NCBI GenBank assembly: GCA_030839005.1
Contig: JAUZEM010000088.1
Span: 1 to 10,650, forward strand
Direction: 5' to 3'
Length of the DNA: 10,650 bases
Origin: Actinomycetota bacterium
GTDB lineage: Bacteria > Actinomycetota > Acidimicrobiia > IMCC26256 > PALSA-610
The translations under genes and the position numbers were made by a program. Position 1 is the stretch's first letter. Each line of letters begins with the position of its first letter. Below the pieces are notes generated by a model. That model did not search any database, had not been told where the DNA came from, and saw nothing but the letters and a program-made list of their open reading frames with translations. This document shows, in pieces, positions 1-6,016 of this stretch.

Positions 1-2
1 AG

Positions 3-173
3 GGGATCGACACCGACCGGAAGCTGCGGCGGATCCAACAGCTCGGCTGCCATTTCGGACAGGGATTCCTGTTCGCTCGCCCCGCTCCGTTCGAGCAGGT
101 GATGCGGCGCTTCCGCGAGACCAGCCAGCCGCGGCCGGATGCGAACGCGCCCATCGATGCCGTGCGATCATGA
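3..173 (+). CDS. EAL-domain protein (c-di-GMP phosphodiesterase family), C-terminal end only
   Basis: The reading frame is open from the left edge to a TGA at 171-173 and gives the last 56 residues of a protein that starts outside the window. The peptide begins GIDTDRKL and continues through LGCHFGQGFLFARP. This matches the end of the EAL fold, where a Gly-Val/Ile-Glu-Thr segment is followed by an LGC...QG(Y/F)L..RP motif whose Gln lies in the active site. EAL domains hydrolyse cyclic di-GMP to pGpG in the cytoplasm, often fused to GGDEF or sensor domains that cannot be seen here. The residue after Gly-Ile is Asp where most family members have Glu; this may be a conservative change or a sign of weak activity. 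After the fold, a hydrophilic tail of about 25 residues ends the protein. The adenylate kinase gene follows at once and could be co-transcribed. Confidence 0.8.
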   Translation, partial: GIDTDRKLRRIQQLGCHFGQGFLFARPAPFEQVMRRFRETSQPRPDANAPIDAVRS

Positions 174-747
174 CCCCTTGCGACTCGTCCTGCTCGGTGC
201 GCCGGGCTCCGGCAAAGGCACCCAAGGAAAGCTTCTGGCTGCCCGTCTCGGCGTGCGTCACGTCGCGAGCGGAGAGCTCCTGCGCGCGCACGTCGCGGCC
301 GAGAGCGAGCTCGGCGTAGAGATCACCGCGCGCCTCGCACGCGGTGATTTCGTTCCGGACGACGTGGTCCTCGCGGTCGTCTGCGAGGCGGTCACCGTCG
401 CGTGCCAGGCGGGTGGCTACATCCTCGACGGGTTCCCGCGGACACGGGCTCAGGCGGAGCGCGCGTACGAGCTCGCGCTTCCGTTGGGCATCGAGGCGGA
501 GTCGGCCGTCTACCTCGCACTCGCCGACGACGTCGCACGCCGTCGGCTGGCGGGGCGCGCCCGCGCCGGCCGGGTCGACGACGCCGACGCCGAGGTGATC
601 GAGCGCCGGTTGCAGCTCTTCCATGCCAACACCCGTCCGATCCTCGACTTCTACGAGGAGCGAGGCATCCTCGTCACGGTCGACGCCTCCGAGGAGGTGG
701 GCGTGGTGACGCAGACCATCCTCGATTCACTCGCGAGCGAGCAATAG
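157..747 (+). CDS. adk: Adenylate kinase, short-LID type
   Basis: Predicted cytoplasmic nucleoside monophosphate kinase, ATP + AMP to 2 ADP. From the ATG at 157 it is 196 residues: a P-loop GAPGSGKGT at 14-22, an SGELLR segment at 38-43 (AMP-binding motif), DGFPRT at 91-96, a short LID with GRARAGRVDD at 133-142 and no zinc cysteines, and a C-terminal helix region with TRPILDFYEERG. The start is uncertain. ATGs at 139 and 157 both overlap the upstream EAL gene, and no candidate has a clear ribosome binding site. A TTG at 178, 4 bp past the upstream stop, would give a start of the canonical form M-RLVLLGAPG and 189 residues, the usual length for short adenylate kinases. The motif normally written STGD reads ASGE here, an unusual pair of changes near the AMP site. 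The main actinobacterial adk usually sits by secY and map, so this copy next to an EAL gene may be a paralogue. Another NMP kinase specificity cannot be excluded. Confidence 0.85.
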   Translation: MPCDHDPLRLVLLGAPGSGKGTQGKLLAARLGVRHVASGELLRAHVAAESELGVEITARLARGDFVPDDVVLAVVCEAVTVACQAGGYILDGFPRTRAQAERAYELALPLGIEAESAVYLALADDVARRRLAGRARAGRVDDADAEVIERRLQLFHANTRPILDFYEERGILVTVDASEEVGVVTQTILDSLASEQ

Positions 748-750
748 TTT

Positions 751-2460
751 TCAGCACCACTTCTGTTCGGCGGCTGTGGGATCGGTCGGTATGCGCAACG
801 TCGTGTCGCCGGCGCTGTGCCAGATGTTCGAGAAGAAGCGGCCCGGAGTCATCTTCGCGTCGACCGCGTCCAATAGCCCTCGGATCGGGCCGCAGGCGAG
901 CGCCCGCCGGGCGGCGTCCTCCGTCGGGTTGCTCGTGGCCGCGGCCGCGCCGAAGCGCGCGTCGTACCACGCGGGGTCGATCTGCTTGCGGTGACCCGCG
1001 GCGCGTCCGGGCACAGGTGCCGTGCGCGCCGCGAGCGGTTCCGCGAGCCCGCCGATGTCGACGACCCAGATGCGCCGGCCCGCGTCGTAGGCGGGCACAC
1101 CGATCGAGCCGAGGGTCAGCACGAACCTTCGAGGATCGAGCCCCGGGCGCGGAACCTTGTCGGTGAGATTGAAGTAGCCGCGTACGCCGCGGTCGTACGC
1201 GGCCGCCGCCTCGTATCCGTTCAGGCCGAACTGGATGTCGGTCGGGTGGAGTTTCGCGTGCGACGCGGCTCGAAAGTCGCTGATGGGGCTGAGGAGATAC
1301 GACTTGGGATTCGGCGGCGGTCGGAACGCGACGACGCTGACGATCGCCCATGCCGCCGCGAACACGTTGATGCCGACGACGACCAGCGTGCGACGGGTGA
1401 CCGCGATCGTCTTGACCGAGATCGACGCCGGCAGAGCCACCGCGAAGAATGCGGGCAGCAGCAGCCGACCGTGCATGTAGTCACCGCCGATGGCGATGAT
1501 GTAGAGCGCGTGGAGGAGAGCGGCGGACAGCATGGCGGCAGTGGCGATCGCGAGCCGGCGGTCGCGGTTGGCCAGAGAGCGGTAGACGACAGCCGCGGCG
1601 ATCAAGATCGCGGTCAGCCACAATCGGTAGGGCCCGATGAAATTCCTCGCGTACTCCCAACCCTGTCCGAAGTGCAATCCTCCCGCGTCCTTGGCGAGGG
1701 CAGTGGTGGGCACGAGCATCGCGTAGTAGCCCATGCGGAAGATCTGGTAGGCGAGTGGCAGCGCGAAGATCGCGGCGACGTCGAACACGATTCGTCGCGG
1801 CCGCACAACCATGAACCACGCGACGAGCACGCAGAGCATCATCAAGCCGAGATCCGGACGCACGAGCGGCGCGAGGCCGAGCACCACGCCGAAACCGAGG
1901 CGCCTTCGCCCGTTGATCTCCGCCGACCGCGCGGCCGACACGAGCACGAACCACGCCGCGGCGATCCACAGCCAGACGAGGCCCATTTCCAGTCCCGAGG
2001 TCGAGAAGTCCCATACGACCTTTACTGCCGCGACGAGGATCAGCCCGACCGGGACGACGATGCCGGTCTCGTCGTGGTGTAGGAGGCGAGCTGCCTTGCC
2101 CGCGAGCGCGAAGGCGGCGACGGCCGCGCCCAGGCTTGCGAGCAGCGCGATCCATTCCATGCTCGTGAACGCGGAGAACAGGGCGCGTGCGATGACGAGC
2201 ACCACGATCCAGAGTGTGCTCGTCGAGGCCTCGACCCGTTCGCCGGCGTTGAACACCGGACCGTGGCCGGCGAAGATCTGGTCGACGATGCGCAGGTTGA
2301 TGAACGCGTCCTCGTCCATCCAGCGGTGCTGCCAACCGCCGACCGCGACCACGAGCGCGGGAACGTACGCCGGCGCGGCCGCGCCGAGTCGGGCCCAGCG
2401 CGACGACCGTCGCTGTAACTCGGCTTCGTCGTTCTCGTCGGAAGCGAGCAGCGTCGTCAT
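751..2460 (-). CDS. aftB: AftB-like GT-C arabinofuranosyltransferase
   Basis: 569-residue multi-spanning membrane protein. Mycobacterial AftB transfers arabinofuranose from decaprenyl-phosphoryl-arabinose to the ends of arabinan on the outer face of the membrane. Recognised features: after the first membrane segment (about 28-42), an acidic loop WMDEDAFINLRI at 47-58; HGPVFNAGERVEA at 66-78; several hydrophobic segments to about 380; IGGDYMHGRLLLP at 324-336; and a soluble C-terminal part of about 190 residues with GLAEPLAART and GHRKQIDPAWYDARF, which resembles the AftB tail. The acidic residues in the first loop are the expected GT-C catalytic site. The ATG at 2460-2458 overlaps the TGA of the upstream acyltransferase as ATGA, so translation is probably coupled. 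The stop is 3 bp from the convergent adenylate kinase stop. The length is slightly below that of mycobacterial AftB (a little over 600). Family assignment is firm; the exact acceptor is unknown, and no other arabinogalactan gene is visible here. Confidence 0.8.
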   Translation of the reverse strand: MTTLLASDENDEAELQRRSSRWARLGAAAPAYVPALVVAVGGWQHRWMDEDAFINLRIVDQIFAGHGPVFNAGERVEASTSTLWIVVLVIARALFSAFTSMEWIALLASLGAAVAAFALAGKAARLLHHDETGIVVPVGLILVAAVKVVWDFSTSGLEMGLVWLWIAAAWFVLVSAARSAEINGRRRLGFGVVLGLAPLVRPDLGLMMLCVLVAWFMVVRPRRIVFDVAAIFALPLAYQIFRMGYYAMLVPTTALAKDAGGLHFGQGWEYARNFIGPYRLWLTAILIAAAVVYRSLANRDRRLAIATAAMLSAALLHALYIIAIGGDYMHGRLLLPAFFAVALPASISVKTIAVTRRTLVVVGINVFAAAWAIVSVVAFRPPPNPKSYLLSPISDFRAASHAKLHPTDIQFGLNGYEAAAAYDRGVRGYFNLTDKVPRPGLDPRRFVLTLGSIGVPAYDAGRRIWVVDIGGLAEPLAARTAPVPGRAAGHRKQIDPAWYDARFGAAAATSNPTEDAARRALACGPIRGLLDAVDAKMTPGRFFSNIWHSAGDTTLRIPTDPTAAEQKWC

Positions 2461-4493
2461 CGTGTCGTTCCCAGGATTTCGGTCAGGATCCAGCGCGCGG
2501 CCCAGGTCGCGGCCGTCGGCGTGAAGTGACGGCCGTCGGGGCGGGCGTGCAGTCCCTCGACGCGTTCGGGGCACGGAGGTCCGGCCGGGCACAGCTTCGT
2601 CGCGAGGTCGACGAGGGAGACCTGGCTTTGGTGGCGCGCTCGGAACCGTCGCAGCAGCGCGTTCAGGCGCACGTACCCGTCGTTGTCGGCTTTCAGGCTG
2701 GTGGTCTGCGTTCCCTGAGCGGGGTTCGGCGCGGGTCCGGCCTCCGTGATCATCACGACGTGCGCACCGCCCGCGGTGAGGCGCGCGAGTGCCGCGTCCA
2801 TGCGCGCCATGATCTCCCTTTCTCCGGCGGGTGTTCCCGCGACGACCGTGCGGCCCTCGACGACGAGGTCGGACTTCTCCCAGATGCTCATCCACAGGAC
2901 GATGGTCGGTCGAGCGCGGGCGAGTGCCTTGCTCACGTCGGAGTCGACGAGCGCGGGGCAGCGCGACGAGTTCGGTGTGATCGCTTCGTTGCGGGTCGTC
3001 GTGATCTGTCCGCTCGCGACACCGCACCCGAAGACGCTGCCCTGGAATGTCGCGATGCCGGCCGCATCGCCGGCCGCGTTGAGACCCGGCCAGAGGCTGC
3101 ACGCCGTCGAGTCGCCGACGAGCAGGATGCGTTGGTCGCGTGCGGACGCGGGCAGGGCGAGCGGTCCCATCTTCGCGGCTGCGGTGTTCGCCTCGCGCGT
3201 CTCACTCGCGCGGGGCGGGCCGCACAGCAGCGGGTCGCCGTAACCCCAGATGAACCCGGGTGGTCCGGTTGCACCCACTGCGGAAGCCGTGATGATGCCC
3301 GCCATGACGGCGACTGCGGGCGCGAAGGCGGCGGCCGACAGGCGCAGGCTCCACGTGCGTTCGCGGATCGGACGCTCGACGAGGTAGTACGACGCGATCG
3401 CGGCGGCGAACGTCGCGCCCAGGCGCAGCGCGTTGAGCGCGGTGGTTCCGAGGTGAACCCGTGACGGCACCAACCAGACATCGATCGGCCAGTGCCACAA
3501 GTACAAGCCGTAGGAGATCCGTCCGATCCACGCGAGCGGCCGCATCGACAACACGGACGACACCGGTCCGGGCTGCACCACGCCCCCGATCAGCACTGCG
3601 ACGACTCCGGCGAACAGCGCCGAGCCACCGCGGTAGTAGCTCGCGCCGGTCCCCGACGCGGCGTGGGTGGCGACGAGCACCGCCACGATCGCCGGTATCG
3701 CCGCGCCCGCGAGCGCGCGTCGCGCCCGCGCGCCCGGTTTCCACGCGAGCAGCAGCAGCGCGAGCAACGCACCGATGAGCAGTGTGTGCGCGCGGGCGTC
3801 GGTCGCGTAGTACGCACCGGACGGATCGCCCGGGTGGAACCGCAGCCCCATCGAGAGGATCGATGCCGCGGCGCCGATGACGCACACGCAACCCAGTACG
3901 CGCGTCGATCCGCGTCCGAGGCGCAGGCACGCGAGCACCACCAGCGGCCACACGAGGTAGTACTGCTCCTCGATCGCGAGTGACCACATGTGGCGCAGCG
4001 GGGATGCGGCGGAAAACAACTGGAAATAGCCCTGTTGGTCGAAGATGAAGCGCCAGTTCGCGACGTAGAACAAGCTCGCGAACATGTCGTCGCGCACACC
4101 GTTGCGTTCCCACGGCAGGACCGCGAGATGCGAGTACGCCGCGACGAAGGCCAACACCAGCAAGAGGGCCGGGAGCAGCCGTCGGGCCCGGCGCGCCCAG
4201 AACGCGGCGAACCGGAGCTTCGACGCGCGCCGGAACTCGAGCACGAGAAGCGTCGTGATCAAGAACCCCGAGAGCACGAAGAAGGTGTCGACGCCGAGGA
4301 ACCCGCCCTTCGCCCACGCGTAGTCGTAGTGATACGCGATGACCGAGAGGACCGCGATCGCGCGGAGACCGTCGAGTGCTGCGTGATAGCCGAACCGAGG
4401 TGCGGTCGAGCCGGCTTCGAATCTTCCCGCGGCGATCGGCTGGTGCCGCGGGTCGGACGCCGTACGGCCCACCGTCTCGGTCCCCCAGGTCAC
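2457..4493 (-). CDS. Acyltransferase-3/SGNH membrane O-acyltransferase (OafA-like)
   Basis: 678 residues from a GTG start. The N-terminal acyltransferase-3 domain (about 35-405, roughly ten membrane segments) shows DGLRAIAVL at 41-49, the likely catalytic His55 in AYHYD, GGFLGVDTFFVLSGFLI at 63-79, FWARRARRLLPAL at 98-110, RHMWSLAIEEQYYL at 167-180 and YGLYLWHWP at 328-336. The C-terminal extracytoplasmic SGNH domain (about 420-675) has GDS at 460-462 with nucleophile Ser462 and a D653-x-x-H656 dyad in PDGRHFT. The block III Asn is not evident; a Trp-Glu pair (538-539) lies there. Cys490 and Cys512 are placed as in the second copy at 8557 and may form a disulfide. Such proteins move acyl groups across the membrane onto cell-surface sugars. 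It is the first gene of an operon with the AftB homologue (ATGA overlap). A hexamer TAACCT lies exactly 7 nt before the GTG and no Shine-Dalgarno is seen, which suggests a leaderless mRNA. The acyl group and acceptor cannot be read from sequence. Confidence 0.9.
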   Translation of the reverse strand: MTWGTETVGRTASDPRHQPIAAGRFEAGSTAPRFGYHAALDGLRAIAVLSVIAYHYDYAWAKGGFLGVDTFFVLSGFLITTLLVLEFRRASKLRFAAFWARRARRLLPALLLVLAFVAAYSHLAVLPWERNGVRDDMFASLFYVANWRFIFDQQGYFQLFSAASPLRHMWSLAIEEQYYLVWPLVVLACLRLGRGSTRVLGCVCVIGAAASILSMGLRFHPGDPSGAYYATDARAHTLLIGALLALLLLAWKPGARARRALAGAAIPAIVAVLVATHAASGTGASYYRGGSALFAGVVAVLIGGVVQPGPVSSVLSMRPLAWIGRISYGLYLWHWPIDVWLVPSRVHLGTTALNALRLGATFAAAIASYYLVERPIRERTWSLRLSAAAFAPAVAVMAGIITASAVGATGPPGFIWGYGDPLLCGPPRASETREANTAAAKMGPLALPASARDQRILLVGDSTACSLWPGLNAAGDAAGIATFQGSVFGCGVASGQITTTRNEAITPNSSRCPALVDSDVSKALARARPTIVLWMSIWEKSDLVVEGRTVVAGTPAGEREIMARMDAALARLTAGGAHVVMITEAGPAPNPAQGTQTTSLKADNDGYVRLNALLRRFRARHQSQVSLVDLATKLCPAGPPCPERVEGLHARPDGRHFTPTAATWAARWILTEILGTTR

Positions 4494-4500
4494 GGGGCAG

Positions 4501-4506
4501 AGGTTA
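4501..4506 (-). promoter_or_regulatory. Putative -10 hexamer TAACCT for the acyltransferase-aftB operon
   Basis: Read on the minus strand the hexamer TAACCT fits the actinobacterial TANNNT -10 pattern. It ends exactly 7 nt before the GTG at 4493, the spacing expected if transcription starts on the first base of the start codon. No Shine-Dalgarno precedes that GTG. I see no convincing -35 element. The same bases contain an in-frame TAA that would end the possible small frame 4626-4504, so the hexamer could be fortuitous. Confidence 0.4.
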
Positions 4507-4626
4507 CGGGAGTCGAACCTTTGCGAGCTTCCACGCGCGGACGAGGATCGTGCGGAAGACGATCGTTCCGAAGACCGTGGTCAGAAGCCCGTGCTCAGAA
4601 GCCAGAATTTCCGGCGGACTCGGCAC
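4504..4626 (-). CDS. Possible 40-residue small membrane peptide or gene remnant
   Basis: A minus-strand frame from GTG (4626-4624) to TAA (4506-4504) encodes 40 residues with one hydrophobic stretch, LLTTVFGTIVFRTILV, followed by the basic tail RAWKLAKVRLP. The last 26 codons mostly end in G or C (about 21 of 26), as real genes here do. The stop lies 10 nt before the acyltransferase GTG. It could be a single-span small protein, the surviving 3' end of a lost upstream operon gene, or chance in GC-rich DNA. I do not recognise a family, and the start codon is only the nearest plausible one. Confidence 0.2.
   Translation of the reverse strand: MPSPPEILASEHGLLTTVFGTIVFRTILVRAWKLAKVRLP
4581..4603. 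repeat. Direct repeat TCAGAAGCC x2, 14-bp period
   Basis: TCAGAAGCC occurs at 4581-4589 and again at 4595-4603, separated by CGTGC. The second copy ends 23 bp before the TAGGTT hexamer in front of the GT39 gene, where an activator or sigma-associated factor could bind. Two copies of 9 bp in a short intergenic region are suggestive only. Confidence 0.35.
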
Positions 4627-4632
4627 TAGGTT
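4627..4632 (+). promoter_or_regulatory. Putative -10 hexamer TAGGTT for the GT39 gene
   Basis: TAGGTT is a good match to the actinobacterial -10 consensus and ends 7 nt before the GTG at 4640. This predicts a leaderless transcript beginning at the start codon. No Shine-Dalgarno is present. No clear -35 hexamer is visible about 17-18 bp upstream. Confidence 0.5.
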
Positions 4633-4639
4633 GCCCGCC

Positions 4640-6016
4640 GTGTCCCGATTCGGGCGTGTGCTGCTCGTGATCGTCGCGGTCGCGTTCGGGATTCGTGTCG
4701 CGTACGTCGCGATCGCGAAGGCGGGTCCGTGCCCGCTCGTCCTGGCCGATGGCAAGCGCATCGGGAGCGCACCGAGCAAATGCCTGCGGGGCGACGAGCT
4801 CTTCTACAACGCGGAGGCGAACTACCTGGCGGCCGGCCACGGCTTCAACGAGCCGCTCTCGGCGTTCATCCATCCCGGCGTGAAGCCGCCGCCGGCCGCA
4901 GATCACCCACCCCTGACCGTCGTCGTCCTCGCGCCGGTGTCGTGGTTCGTCGATCACGCGCCACTCTCGTGGATGATCAAGGAGCCGCTGCACGATCACG
5001 TGCGTGAGCAGCGCTACGCGATGGTGGTGCTCGGAACGCTTCTCGTCGCGCTGGTGGGCTTGCTCGGCCGCCGGGTCGGCGGCGGCGCGGTCGGGCTCGT
5101 CGCGGCCGCGATCGCGGCGGTGAGCCCGAACATCTGGGTCAACGACGGACTCGTGATGTCGGAAACGCTCACCGCGCTGACTGTCGTGGGCGCGATGTCG
5201 GCCGCGCTGTGGTGGCGCGATCGACCGAGCTGGTGGCGGGCCGCGGCTCTCGGAGGGGTGTGCGGGCTCGCCGCGCTCGCGCGAGTGGAGTTCCTCCTGC
5301 TCGTGCCGTTGCTCGCGCTCGTCGTCGCCTTCTCATTGCCACAACCCTGGAGCGTGCGGTGGAAACAAGCGCTCGTGGCGCTCGCCACCGCGCTCGTCGT
5401 CGTGGCGCCGTGGGTGGGCTTCAATCTCGCGCGGTTCCACGATCCGACGTTCGTCTCGACGAACGACGGTCTCACCTTGGCCGGCGCGAACTGCGATGCG
5501 ATGTTCCACGGCCGGGCCACCGGCTTCTGGACGCTCCAGTCGTGCGCCGACAACCCTCCGCCCGGTGACCAGTCCCAGGTCGCCACCGCGTTTCGCCGCC
5601 GAGGCCTCGACTACATGAGGGGACACGCTTCGCGAGTTCCGCTCGTGGTCCTGGCGCGCCTCGGTCGCACCTGGAGCCTCTTTCGTCCCCTCGACATGGT
5701 GACGCTCAACACCGGAGAAGATCGCGAGGAATGGGTGACGCGCATCGGTCTCGTGGCGTACTACCCGACGTTGCTGTTCGCGGTCGCCGGCGCAGTGGTA
5801 ATGGGGCGACGTCGGGCGGCACGCGACGCGTTGTGGATCCTGCTCGTACCGGCGATCATCGTCACGCTCAACACCATGGCTACCTACGGGCAGACGCGCT
5901 TTCGCGCCGGTACCGAACCTTCGCTCGCGCTGCTCGCCGCGGTCGGGATCGTCGCGACCGGCCGGTGGTTGCGATCCCGACGAAACGCCAAAGCGACGCC
6001 CGTGCTCACACCGTGA
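4640..6016 (+). CDS. GT39/ArnT-like (PMT_2) membrane glycosyltransferase
   Basis: 458 residues from the GTG at 4640. The frame stays open further left, but the GTG begins a typical signal-anchor (RVLLVIVAVAFGIRVAYVAI) and has a -10-like hexamer 7 nt upstream. GT-C features: first membrane segment about 6-26; an acidic motif GDELFYNAEANYLAAGHGF at 51-69 whose Asp52-Glu53 fit the catalytic loop; HPPL at 89-92; membrane segments through 130-260 including the SET motif at 175-177; and a late YGQTRFRAGTEPSLALL segment typical of PMT_2 proteins. These enzymes use polyprenyl-phosphate sugars and act on the outer face of the membrane. Two cysteine pairs, 31/48 and 285/302, both separated by 16 residues, lie in predicted outer loops and may form disulfides. 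The 3' end overlaps the opposite gene by 11 bp. Sugar and acceptor are unknown. Confidence 0.85.
   Translation: MSRFGRVLLVIVAVAFGIRVAYVAIAKAGPCPLVLADGKRIGSAPSKCLRGDELFYNAEANYLAAGHGFNEPLSAFIHPGVKPPPAADHPPLTVVVLAPVSWFVDHAPLSWMIKEPLHDHVREQRYAMVVLGTLLVALVGLLGRRVGGGAVGLVAAAIAAVSPNIWVNDGLVMSETLTALTVVGAMSAALWWRDRPSWWRAAALGGVCGLAALARVEFLLLVPLLALVVAFSLPQPWSVRWKQALVALATALVVVAPWVGFNLARFHDPTFVSTNDGLTLAGANCDAMFHGRATGFWTLQSCADNPPPGDQSQVATAFRRRGLDYMRGHASRVPLVVLARLGRTWSLFRPLDMVTLNTGEDREEWVTRIGLVAYYPTLLFAVAGAVVMGRRRAARDALWILLVPAIIVTLNTMATYGQTRFRAGTEPSLALLAAVGIVATGRWLRSRRNAKATPVLTP

Larger units (their letters stand above)
4494..4639. promoter_or_regulatory. Divergent intergenic region with two putative leaderless promoters
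   Basis: This 146-bp gap separates the acyltransferase operon (-) from the GT39 gene (+), so it must hold both promoters unless the left operon starts further upstream. It also contains a 9-bp direct repeat and a possible 40-codon minus-strand frame, described separately. A near-palindrome around ACGATCGT lies at about 4551-4566. No terminator is seen. Confidence 0.6.

Noticed and set aside
991..2082. Plus-strand open frame of 363 codons opposite the aftB-like gene
   Set aside because: Strongly charged, motif-free translation antisense to a gene with firm AftB motifs.
2461..3102. Upstream extension of the AftB-like frame
   Set aside because: The extension is Arg/Pro-rich, overlaps the acyltransferase SGNH domain in another frame, and lacks membrane segments. 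The ATGA at 2460 is a much better start.
4508..4519. Minus-strand GGTTCGACTCCC, resembling the T-loop region of a tRNA
   Set aside because: The flanking bases do not form a 5-bp T stem (AAAGG against CCCGT fails after two pairs), and I find no acceptor stem, anticodon arm or CCA around it.
4376..4639. Upstream extension of the GT39 frame
   Set aside because: Arg/Ser-rich translation overlapping the start of the divergent acyltransferase gene. The GTG at 4640 begins a signal-anchor and follows a -10-like hexamer.
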